From the NCBI GenBank assembly GCA_963580285.1, contig OY757025.1:115943900-116007899 (forward strand): a DNA stretch of 64,000 nucleotides, in the 5' to 3' direction. The DNA is from Lucinisca nassula. Taxonomy: Eukaryota; Mollusca; Bivalvia; Lucinida; Lucinidae. Under the pieces are notes generated by a model that was not told the origin of the DNA, searched no databases, and saw nothing but the letters and a program-made list of their open reading frames with translations. This document shows, piece by piece, positions 21,276 to 33,400 of the stretch. Numbering within the stretch: the stretch's first letter is position 1; every line of letters begins with the position of its first letter. Position numbers and translations under genes: made by a program.

Positions 21276-21425
21276 GGCACCATTCTGGTGGTACATTCAA
21301 TGGCGGTAGCAGTACAGGGTACCACCCATGTCTCCCAACCCACAGCATGTGCTCTCTCACGTGCAGCCAAGGTTATTTGAAGGGTCCGAATGGATGTGAT
21401 TTCTGTGCCTGCAGTACGGGTCAAG
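21276..21425 (+). CDS. Antistasin-like exon 1 of those found
   Basis: Acceptor TTTTATTTACAG ends at 21275 and the donor is GTAGCT at 21426. The exon is 150 bp and symmetric (phase 1 on both sides). It encodes a Gly/Ser/His-rich linker (HHSGGTFNGGSSTGYHP), then C-LPTHSM-C-SLT-C, the SQGYLKGPNG turn and CDFCAC. The six cysteines occur only in this frame. The next cysteine exon has the same YHPCLP entry and GPxGCDFCxC exit, so the two probably arose by exon duplication. Confidence 0.7.
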
Positions 21426-24400
21426 GTAGCTGTCGAAGATTTGCATGGTTGTAAGAGATGTATTCATGGTGCATGTAAAATTTCTATTTGAAGACCACTT
21501 TTGAACAGTCCCAAAAGTGGACATTGGGACAAAAAAAGACAGAAGTAATAGACTGAAACCTTTCAAAAATGATTTTAAAGAAAAATTAGGCTGGATTAAA
21601 ACTGGTCTTAATAGTCGAATTGCACATGTACTAATGTGACTTAAGATATCTTTAGAGTACCGCAACATATTCGGTGGCGGTTGGGCTCTATGGAGCATAT
21701 TTGTACGGTATACACAGACATTGGCATTTAAGCGGTCAGCCAGTACTAAAAGGTGTGCACGAGCCCTGCCATCTACCACACAACAGCCATTTGTTTTACC
21801 ATGATAAAAGTATTTAAATAGCATTTTGGCCTTCGTTGACTTAATTGTTGAATAAGGTATGGTTCTCCAACTTAGGAACAATTCCACAGTTCTTTAACGA
21901 GGGACATTTAGGTTTTCTGATCAGGCCGTACAGAGAATGTGTTCTCATTTTATTAAGTTCTAGAAAGGGTTATCCTTTGGAAGCAAGGAATACACCACAG
22001 AACTGGAAAACATGGAGTGTAAATGATTTCTGGGCCAGGCTAGCTATTTTCGACCAATTAGGCCTCATCAGTGACCCTCAAATATTTTCACATTTCCACA
22101 ATGGAATAAATGATCCCAAAGGACAAGAAAATATAAACTACACTATGATGTAGGGCAGGGAGACTTTTTACGGCCGCCACACATTCCCAGACACCCCTCA
22201 GTATTGGAATCGATTCGTCAGAAACAACAATATTACGTCTCCTGATGGCTCTTTTTCCATGAATGTTTGAATTTTACGTCCCACCAGCAACTAAGGTCAT
22301 ACGGCGACCTCGGTTTAACGACTCGTACGAAAGTCTGGAGAAGCCTGGGATCGATCCTGCGATCCCTGGTTTACAAGGGAGTAGCGTAACCACTGCACCA
22401 CGGAGGCTTCTACTCTTTTTCCATGAAGGATGATAACTCACTCTTGAGTTTATAAGAAAATTAGGGGATAACTGTACTGAAAATTGTCATTTGGGGAGGT
22501 AAATCGGAGGTTTTACGGTCGGAAATTTCGTTTTACGGCGACGCGTTAGCGGAGCCGTAAAACGTAATTTGCGACCGTAAAACCGACGATTTACCTCCCC
22601 AAATGACAATTTTCAATACAGTTATCCCCATTCTAATGCACTTTTTCGGTTGTTAAGCTAAACAGTGTACTATTTTGCACAAGGCGACAAGCGCAGTGAG
22701 CTGCGTAAAACCAAATGCCAGCCAATGAAAAGCGACGTTACGTGATGACGTCGGGTTTCCGACAGTATATCGCAGAATATACTGTCGCAAATTTTTGACG
22801 TTATCCAATCAGACGTCGCGTTACATACGCAAGTGCATTAGAATGTTAAATAACTCCGGATAACAATTATTTAGCTATTACTCGGGAAGATTTTTGGTTG
22901 ATTATTTATCAATCGGCCCAAAGTTACTAACTACAAACGTTTTCCACCTGTTATTGTCAACGCGACTGTCGCTGACCATGTACAAAATCCATGTATATAC
23001 ACCGGGCTAGTCTTCTTCTTGTGACGTCAGTAAAAAAGTAAATAGTGTATAGTCTGGACTGGGCTCGTGTACTGGATCATAAGCAAAGCGTGTAGACCCA
23101 GATCAGACACCGCATAATGCCGTACACCGTTTGCTAAAATACTGGAATTTAAGGGTTACGTCTGAGTTCAGGCTGCGCTCAGAGACAATCAACTCACCAG
23201 TGCTAACTGCACCCCCCTCCCGCACCAGTCGGGGTTTGGAGAGCATGGTGCTTCCACACATGAGTGGTAAACCGCTTTGAAAGGCTAAGCCTGCCCAGGG
23301 AAAGTGATATGAGTCAGACCGTCCAATGCTTATATGCTTTTCGGTTTTATTGGGCGGCAGAGCTTGAGAAGTCATTTCATTTCAATGTCGGGTAAAGGAA
23401 GCAACGTCTCCAAAATGACCTCAGTAGTGTTGACGGGGACGTTAAATGCCAATCACGCCCTGGGGTCAGAATTGGCCACGCCCCGGGGCTCATAATTTTC
23501 ATAGACTTACAATGGAAAAAACTTTAAAAATCTTCTTTTCTGAATCCACAAGGCCCAAAGCTTAGATATTTCCAAACAAACAAAAAACAGTACTTTCATT
23601 GCTTTGATTTCTTGTTTTTAAAACAAATCAAACAAAAAAAAAAAAAAAAAAAAAACGTTTTTGTGTGTACCCAAGGCAATTCTAGTAAGTACCCGTAATA
23701 TATCATTATTTTGAAGAAGGTCGACAACCGTTTCTAAAGAATCACCATAATGTCTCGACATCTAAAGTTAATATTAACCCATTCAGTACCAGAAACCTCT
23801 TAAGGGGTACCTTGGCAAACAGTGCAGGCCCAGATCAGACGCCGCAGAATTGATCAGGGCCTCCATTGTTTGCTAAAAGTTCAGTCATTTTCCTCATGAA
23901 TTTTGATGAGAAAACAACCGGACACCCCTAAATTTTGAAATGGACTCCTGTTATATACTAAGAGGAAGATTCCATTTGGTACAAAAGAGTTAAAGACCAC
24001 CAAACCCCTCTTGTTCGACCTACCCTTGTCTAGAACAAAGTTTCATGGTCTCAAAGGTTTTTAAGCCATAGAAGACGGATTTCACAGAGGACCCGCGTTA
24101 TAACGGCAGTATTTGTTCCCTATTATTGTGTCGTTATACAGTAGACCTTCAATAGCTCGAACACCGATGGCTCGTTTACCATGGATGAGTCGAACACATT
24201 CTTGAGTCCCTAGCAAAATCCTCCACATAAGAAATTAAAGTGGGATAATTCAGATTTTATTCTTTTATCTTGCAAATGTATGCTGTGTATACTCATTAGA
24301 ATCGCCTCGATGAGGCGATTCTAATGAGTACACACCGCATACATATTCATTATCGAACACCGAAAAGATGTCAAAAAGTATCTCGTTATGCCTCCCGACA

Positions 24401-27400
24401 GTAACCCTAAGTGGCTCGAACTACCCCTGTCTCGAACAGATTTTCGAGGTCCCAAAGGTGTTCGAGCCATTGAAGTTCGACTGTAATGAATTTGCCGTTA
24501 GAAATAATCCCAGTAATGATAGGTAATAAAAGGCCTTCTTCTCCTTTATTACTCCAAGAAACACATGCGATGAGGCGATTTTAACAAATTTCTGTAAAAA
24601 ATTGTTTCTTGAAGTATTTAATTACAAGACCCTTTATGACTTTGGACTCGAATTGTGTATTTCCAACCCGAGGGAAGCCTACGCCGCTCGAAACCTGGGC
24701 TAAGTCTTTAGCGAAGTAGTCATACCATTCAAATTGAGGTTATAACGAGTTTTGTCGTTAAAACGAATGCCGGTGTAAAGAAGGTTGACTGTATGTACCA
24801 AAACGCAAGGTAGACCAGTGTGCGTTATTCTACATCCTGTTTCAGAACCGCCCGGTGCCATGAATCACGTGACACAGCCAACCAGCCCACGTGCTTTCGC
24901 CGGAAGTGCCTCCATATATCATCCTTGCCTACCAAGCCAGATGTATTGTTCTCTGAAATGTGCAGGGGGTTATACCAAAGGACCCAGGGGTTGTGATTTC
25001 TGTATGTGTGCGCCTACAATAAACCAAGGTACAGACACTGTCGTTATTATTTGTGAGAATTTACAAGTTGAAACAAGGAGAGATTGAACCTTTGGGGGCT
25101 TAGAGAAATAGATATGGCTGCAGAGGTCCGCGCAGTGCTAAAACCGACCGCATACGAGTACTGGTAAACCGCTTAGAGAGTCTAAGCATGCGCAGGCAAC
25201 AGTAACGTTAGTCAGACCGTCACGTATATAAGCCCTATTGGTTGGTTTGGGTGGCAGGGCTTGAGATGTCATTTCATCTCATTGGCGGGTTAAAGTCCCA
25301 CAAAATTGGAAGTGGCCTTAAATAGTGTTGACGGTGCTTAGAGGAATAGATAGTACTGCATGGTGCATCCACGCAGAGCTGAAACTGACCGCACATGAGT
25401 ACTGGTAAACCGCTTAGTTGGGGGCAAAGTGGTGCGAGTCGGAATGCCCATGCATATAAACCCTATTGTTTCTTTGGGCGGCAGGGCAAGAGATGTCATT
25501 TCATCTCAACGTCGTGTAAAAGTTCCACAAATTCCCATTTCTGTCTGTCAACCAATCAAATTACTTGCTAGTTTATTGCTACAAATTCATAAAGTGAATG
25601 TCAAACAGTGTAGATTCTGATCAGATGGCTTCTTCAGAAGCGATCTGATCTGGATCTATACTGTTTGCAAAGAAAGGGGGTTGTCATGAACAGCATGATA
25701 AGAGTTAATCATAACGCCAGGCGATGATGGATACTGGGCATGACTTCAATAAGGATATTTTTTTCGATAATCTAAAAAACAAAGGAATATTATCTTTGCT
25801 ACGGCCGGTATCTCCCTGTCGCTGATTTAAGACGGACAACTGCCAGTCTCTGGTGAAAGAATGTACACTGTACTGGTTAACCGCTTTCGTATAAGCCTGT
25901 CCAGGAAGAGTGTAGATAGGTAAACTATCCGGCTCGATATGACCTAAAAAGCGTTGATTGGGCCGTTAAACTCCAGTACAAACGAACAAAATAAAGGAAT
26001 GCTGTGTTTACTGATTAGAATCGCCTCAATGAGGCGATTCTAATGCGTATACACAACATTACTTTCTAAGTTGATACCAGAAAGACCTACCTAGATTATA
26101 TTTAACCCATTTTGTACCAGAAACCCAAAAAATGGTAACCTGGCAAATAGTGCAGGCCCAGATCAGACGGCACAGAACGCGGCGTCTGATCAGGGCCTAC
26201 ACTATTTGGAAAAAAAATCAGCCATTTTCCAAATCAATTTTGAAAGAAACACAGCCTGACGACCCTAAATTTTGAAATGGACTCCTGCTCTAAAATAAGG
26301 AGGATAATTCCATTTGGTACAAAAGGGGTTAATATATGTATATCTGAAGCCAAGGGAAGTGTTCTCTAGGGTCTCAAGGGCAAGTTTGAATTAACCATGG
26401 TAAACGAAAGAGCCGTCCTCGAGTTATTAAATTTTGACGGAAAGTTTTTTTGTTTTTAGCTCACCTGAGCGAAGCTCAAGGTGAGCTTTTGGGATCACCA
26501 TTTGTCCGTCGTACGTGCGTCGTGCGTCGTCAACATTTAGCTTGTTAAGACTCTAGAGGCCACAGTTTTGCTTCAGTCTTCATGAAACTTTACCAGAATG
26601 TTTGTCTTGATGATATCTGGGTCAAGTTAGAATATGGGTCATGTCGGGTCAAAAAGTAGGTCAGTAGGTCAAATCATAGAAAAACCTTGTTAAGACTCTA
26701 GAGGCCACAGTTTTGATCCAATCGTCCAGAAACTTGCTCAGAATGATTATCCTGATAATATCTCGGTCAAGTTCGAATATGGGTCATGTCGGGTCAAAAA
26801 GTAGGTCAGCAGGTCAAATCATAGAAAAACCTTGTTAAGACTCTAGAGGCCACAGTTTTGGTCCAATCATCCTGAAACTTGCTCAGAATGATCATCCTGA
26901 CAATATCTCAGTGAAGTTCGAATATGGGTCATGTCGGGTCAAAAAGTAGGTCAGCAGGTCAAATCATAGAAAAACCTTGTTAAGACTCTAGAGGCCACAG
27001 TTTAGGTCCTATCATCCTGAAACTTGCTCAGAATGATCATCTTGACAATATCTCGGTCAAGTTCGAATATGGGTCATGTCGGGTCAAAAAGTAGGTCAGC
27101 AGGTCAAATCATAGAAAAACCTTGTTAAGACTCTAGAGGCCACAGTTTTGGTCCAATCATCTGGAAACTTGCTCAGAATGATCATCCTGACAATATCTCG
27201 GTCAGGTTCGAATATGGGTAATGTCGAGTCAAAAAGTAGGTCAGCAGGTCAAATCATATAAAAACCTTGTTAAGACTCTGGAGGCCACAGTTTTGGTCCA
27301 ATCATCCTGAAACTTGCTCAGAATGATCATCCTGACAATATCTGGGTCAAGTTTGAATATGGGTCATGTCGGGTCAAAAAGTAGGTCAGCAGGTCAAATC

Positions 27401-30400
27401 ATAGAAAAACCTTGTTAAGTCTCTAGATGCCACAGTTTTGGTCCAATCATCCTGAAACTTGCTCAGAATGATCATCCTGACAATATCTCGGTCAAATTTG
27501 AATATGGGTCATGCTGGGCCAAAAAGTAGGTCAGTAGGTCAAATCATAGAAAAACCTTGTTAACACTCTAGGGGCAACAGTTTTTGCTCAATCATCCTGA
27601 AACTTGCTCAGAATGATCATCCTGACAATATCTTGGTCAAGTTCGAATATGAGTTATGTGGGATCAAAAAGTAGGTCAGTAGGTCAAACCACAGAAATAC
27701 CTTGTTAACACTCTATAGAGGCCACAGTTTAGGTCCAATCATCCTGAAACTTGCTCAGAATGATCATCCTGACAATATCTCGGTCAGGTTTGAATATGGG
27801 TCATGTCAGGTCAAAAAGTAGGTCAGCAGGTCAAATCATAGAAAAACCTTGTTAAGACTCTAGAGGCAACAGTTTTGGTCCAATCATCCTGAAACTTGCT
27901 CACAATGATCATCCTGACAATATCTTGGTCAAGTTGAATACTGGTCATGTGGGATAACAAAAATTAGGTCAGTAGGTCAAACTATAGAAAAACCTTGTTA
28001 ACACATACAGGCCACAGTTTTGGTCCAATCATCCTCAAATTTGCTCAGAATGATCATCCTGACAATATCTCGGTCAAGTTCGAATACTGGTTATGTCAGG
28101 TCAAAAAGTAGGCCAGTAGGTCAAATCATAGAAAAACATTGTTAAGACTCTAGAGGCTATAGTTTTGGTCCAATCATCCTCAAATTTGCTAAGAATGATC
28201 ATCCTGACAATATCTCAGTCAAGTTCAAATATGGGTCATGTGGGATCAAAAAATAGGTCAGTAGGTCAAATCATAGGAAAACCTTGTTAACACTCTAGAG
28301 GCCACAGTTTTGGTCCAATCATCGTCAAACTTGCTCAGAATGATCATCTCTACAATATCTAGGTCAAGTTTGAATATGGGTCATGTGGGGTCAAAAAGTA
28401 GGTCAGTAGGTCAAATCATAGAAAAATCTTGTTTACACTCTAGAGACTGCAATTTTTGCTCACCTGAGCAAAGCTCAAGGTGAGCTTATGTGATCACCTT
28501 TTTTCCGTCGTAAGTGCGTCGGGCATCATTCATTATGTGACATGCGTTGTCAACATTTACCTTGTTCATCCTCTAGAGACCACAATTTTGCTTCAATCTT
28601 CATGAAACTTTACCAGAATGTTTGTCTTGATGATATCTGGGTCAAGTTCGAATATGGGTCATATCAAATAAAACCTAGGTCACTAGGTCAAATTCTTTGA
28701 AATCCTTGTTCACCCTCTAGAGACAATAATTTTGCTTCAAACTTCATGAAACTTTACCAGACTTGAGGATATCTGAGTCAGGTTTGAATATGGGTCATGT
28801 CAGGTCAAAAACTAGGTCACTAGGCCTAGTTCCTTGAAAACCTTGTTTGCCCTCTAGAGTCTTAAATTTCACTTCAATCTTCATGAAACTTTACCAGAAT
28901 GTTTGTCTTCTTGATATCTGGGTCAAGTTAGATTATCCATCGTGTCCGGGAAGAAACTATGTCACTAGGTCAAATTCCTGGGAAACCTTGAACAGCCTCT
29001 TGAGGCCACGATTTTTGCTTCAGTCTTTGATCTCTATGAAGATTGTTCTGATAATGGCTTCAAAATCTCGTAGCATCTACCTTGTCAAACTTTAATATTG
29101 AGGATGTAAATCTCTTACCTCAGGTGAGCGATTAAGGACCATCATGGCCCTCTTGTTTTTTTTTATTTGAGGTTTAACTTCCCCGCCGTCAACACTGTAA
29201 AGGTCATTTTGGAAGCGTTGCTTCTAATTTTGTGGGACTTTTACCCGACATGAAGATGAAATGACACCACAATCCCTGCCGTCCAATGAAACCAATAGGG
29301 TTTATAAGCATGGACGGGCCGACTTGCAGCAATTTTCCAGGGCAGACTTAGACCTACTAAGCGGATTACCAGTACTCATGTGCGGCCGGTATCAGCTCTG
29401 CGTGGAAGCATCGTGCAGCCCAATCTATTTCATCAAGCCCCAATAGGCGGGGGCGGATCCTGAAGGCAAGAAAAGCGCTTTCGTTTCATTCAAAAGTAGA
29501 CCTCTTAATTCGGAGACATCGGGCATACATGCTTTACGCTGTATGGATTGCCTATGACCCTATGCTACTCTGACCCTATGCTACTCTACACAGGCGAGCC
29601 CCCTCCCATCGGGACTTGAAGAAATAGATGAGCTGCATGATGCTTCCACGCAGAGCTGAAACTCACCGCACACGAGAACTGGTAAATCGCTTAAGATGAT
29701 CTAAGCCTGCCCAGGCAAAGCGATGCGAGTCGGTCCGTCCATGCTTATAAACCCCATTGGTTTCATTGAGCGACTGGGCATGAGATATGTTCTATAAAAG
29801 GGTTATCCTTTGGAAGCAAGGTATACACCACAGAACTAAAACTATGGAGTGTGCATGTTTTCTGGGCCAGACTAGCTAGTTTCGGCCAATAAGGCCTCAT
29901 CAGTGACCCTCAAATATTTCAAAATTCCAGAATGGAATCAATGATCCCAAAGGACAAGAAAATATAAACTACACTATAATGTAGGGCAGGGAAACTTTTT
30001 ACGGCCGCCACGCATTCCCAGACACCAGCTGTAGTGACGTCAAATATGTTCTATAAAAGGGTTATCCTTTGGAAGCAAGGAATATACCATGAGATGTCAT
30101 TTCATCTCAATGTCGGGTAACAGTCCCAAAAATTGGAAGCAACGTCTCCAACATGACCTATACAGTGTTGACGTGGATGTTAAAAATCGAACAGAAAAAC
30201 CACAAATACTCTACGCAGGCTGACCTGAGTGTTGTCTGGCCGCCCACGACCGCAGACTTTTATTTTTAAATCACGTGGTGATTATTGAGACACATGCGTG
30301 CAATCCATGAAATTTGACATTCAGTTTAACATTCCGAGGCATGTATAATGCGAGAATTCTTTATGCTTACCAGGAACGTTTGGTCATTCGACGTATGGTC

Positions 30401-33400
30401 CAGCTTTGGTAGACCCAGCATCGACGCTCAAAGTACAGACTGCACATGTGTCTACAGGTAATGGTCTCATTTTTGTCGGACCAAGCTTTAAACATGGCGC
30501 GATAAGGCTACCGTCCGTTTGTCAATCCGTCAAAACTCTAGCGTCCGCCCAGATGCCGAAGTCCACATTCTCAGTGCATTTTCAGGTAATCCATAAGACG
30601 CCGAGAAAAACTACATCTAAAATGCCGTCTGCTTATGTCGTCTGCTGAATTTTTTGGCAAACTTTTTAAAAATATTTTGCATACAGGCAAACAGTGTGGT
30701 TCCCAGATCATACTGCTCCAACAGGAGCAGTCCGATCTAGATCCACAGAATTTGGAAATCATTACTTTTAAGGTAACTGGCAGACGGCAAAGCGGACGAC
30801 AGTTGTCGTGATTGGCATTTTTCGCACGACGTCACATGATAACTCGGTGACGTCAAAACTAAATTATTGTTCTCTTCAATATGATTGGACGTTGACGACG
30901 ATATGACGTCAACGAAGCTCTTCCGCTATTCATAAAAAAACTGCGTGCAATCGTTTTCTTGTTTCAATTAATGCCCTCAACCCAGCCTAGGGCTTGGCCT
31001 ATATATGCGAGGTAAAAATTGACTAAGTTCACAATATGATAAAAAAAACTAAAATGATCACAGACTTATATCCAAAGCACATGAACATCCTCATGTCATG
31101 GAGAAAACACATGTTAAGTTTCAAAAGGATTAGTATAAAACTGTAAGAGGAGTTGCGATGACGAGGTACCTACTGTATTTTTAGGTTAAAACTGACTAAG
31201 TTCACATGTGGAAAAAGTGACAAAATTTGATCTGAAGATTAAGTCCAAACCACATGCAGGGCCTCATGCCATGGCAAAAACACATGCAAAGTTTCAAAAT
31301 GATTAGTATAAAACTGTAAGAGGAATTGCGGTGACAAAGAGCTACCTCCTGTATATCAATTGAAGGTTAAAAATGACTAAGTTCACTATGTGCAAAAAGT
31401 GAGAAAAAAAAACATTCCGAGAATTATGTCCAAACCACATGCACATCTTCATACCATGGTGAAAGCACATGCAAAGATTCAAAATGATCGGTATAAAACT
31501 GTAAGAGGAGTTGCGATGACAAGAGATACCTATCGTATATCAATGGAAGCTCAAAAACGACTAAGTTCACAATGCGCAAAAGGTGAAAAAAAAATATTCT
31601 GAGAATTATGTCGAAACCACATGAACATCCTTATACTATGGCAAAAGCACATTGAAAGTTTCAAAATGATCGGTATAAAAATGTAAGAGGAGTTGCGATG
31701 ACAAGAGGTACCTATCATAAATCAGTTGAAGGTTAAAAATGACAAAGTTTACAATGTGGAAAAATTGATAAAAATTGATCCAAAGATAAAGTCCAAACCA
31801 CATGCACATCCTTATATAGTAGTCGCAGATAAGATTGACTAGGCGGAGCTATTCGGGTGTTGTCAATATATATCAAATTCGATGAGTCCACCAGCAGAAT
31901 CGGAAGAGTGCCTTTCGCTTGCTTTCTGCAAGCGGACCAGAATGGCCATACACGCCACAAATTTGTTTGTGTTACATTTGAATTCACACAATCGGGTGAC
32001 TTGCTTTACCTTTTTTTAATAGAACATTCCAAAGGCTGATAAAAACGATAGCCCCGCCTAGTCAAATTTTAGCTGCGACTACGGCTGACACGATTAATCG
32101 TATAATCGATTAATCGATCGATAAATTCCACAAAAATCATTATCATTTCTGACTTGCTTTTGATCGATTACTTGATGGGTACAATTTACTTCCCAAAGTT
32201 ATGCCTAAAATAGCTGGATGAGTGGCAAACAGTGCAGACCCTGATGAGACGCCGCATTATGCGGCGTCTCATCTGGGTCTACACTGTTTGCTCAGGCCTG
32301 TCTGTTCAAATATACATATGGTAAAGTGCAACATATGGTAAGAGTCATGCTCAGACGGAAAGCCAGACAGGTAAAATAATGACAAAAAACCTTAGCGATT
32401 ACTAATCGATTATCGATCGCAATGACATGACTGATAATCGATTATCTTTTCAGCTCCGATTAGCCAATTGTTGTTGTTGTATCGTATAGCTCCCCCGCTT
32501 ATTTCTTCGAGGCACACGTCTATGACGTTAAAAATTTGGCTGGCGTTCTAATAAAAAGTTTAGTAAAAGGATTAATAAAAGTTCATAAGCTGGTGATATA
32601 TACAGTTATGTGCTGGTAACTTATGTACAATGTTAAAACTTCACTGTGCTGTCTCTGTATCCACTTCATGGAGGTTCTGCAGCCCGCTTTAAGGCAATCA
32701 CTCTCCTTACATGTATCTTATTGATAAACTCCCTTGTATACAGTTCTAACGACCCCAACTTTTCCTGGTCTATAGTCTCATAATTCACCAATTTAGAGGC
32801 GTCTAAAGTCAATTGTGTTAAGAATGCCGGATTTTGGAGTTGTTGGCTAGCTTCTGGTAACAGAATATTACTTGTTGCGAGTTTCTGTATGTATGCGTTC
32901 CTCTCTGCTTCCAGGAAGGTACATTCTCCCAGGAAATGTTGTCTCGTTTCTGGAGCAACCATACATAGTTTACAAGTAGAGTTCACAGCATATTGATTAA
33001 AAGCTGCTCTGTTAGCTTGAAGTATATAAGTACCAGTTAAAAGTTTACACTTAATCTGTGCTCTTCTGCTGTCATGAATATTAGTTCTAACACTAGACCA
33101 AATGTAATGACAAGAACCAATTTTTAAGGCGTTAGAATTTAAGTATTTTGTTGAAGATTTGTTTTCAATATCAGCCTGCCAGCTAGATACCACCATATCA
33201 TGTATTTTGTGGTTAACAGTAGTTTTCCATTCATTCTTAGTAGGGGGTTCCTTTATGAGCCCAAAAATGGATGGGAGGTCATAGTGCTCTAGAATACTTT
33301 TGATATAAGTGAAAATACTCTCTTGAGGGGAATCTCTCATAACTAATTGCCTTTGTGCTATTTCACGCTCAATTGAATTTTCATTTCTAATCATACTCCC

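Noticed and set aside
21357..21887. Minus-strand ORF of 176 residues overlapping the first antistasin exon
   Set aside because: No recognisable motif; it runs through the exon and its intron in antisense.
26457..28450. CRISPR-like array, because of regular spacing
   Set aside because: The whole 145-bp unit is repeated with no unique spacers, and the genome is eukaryotic.
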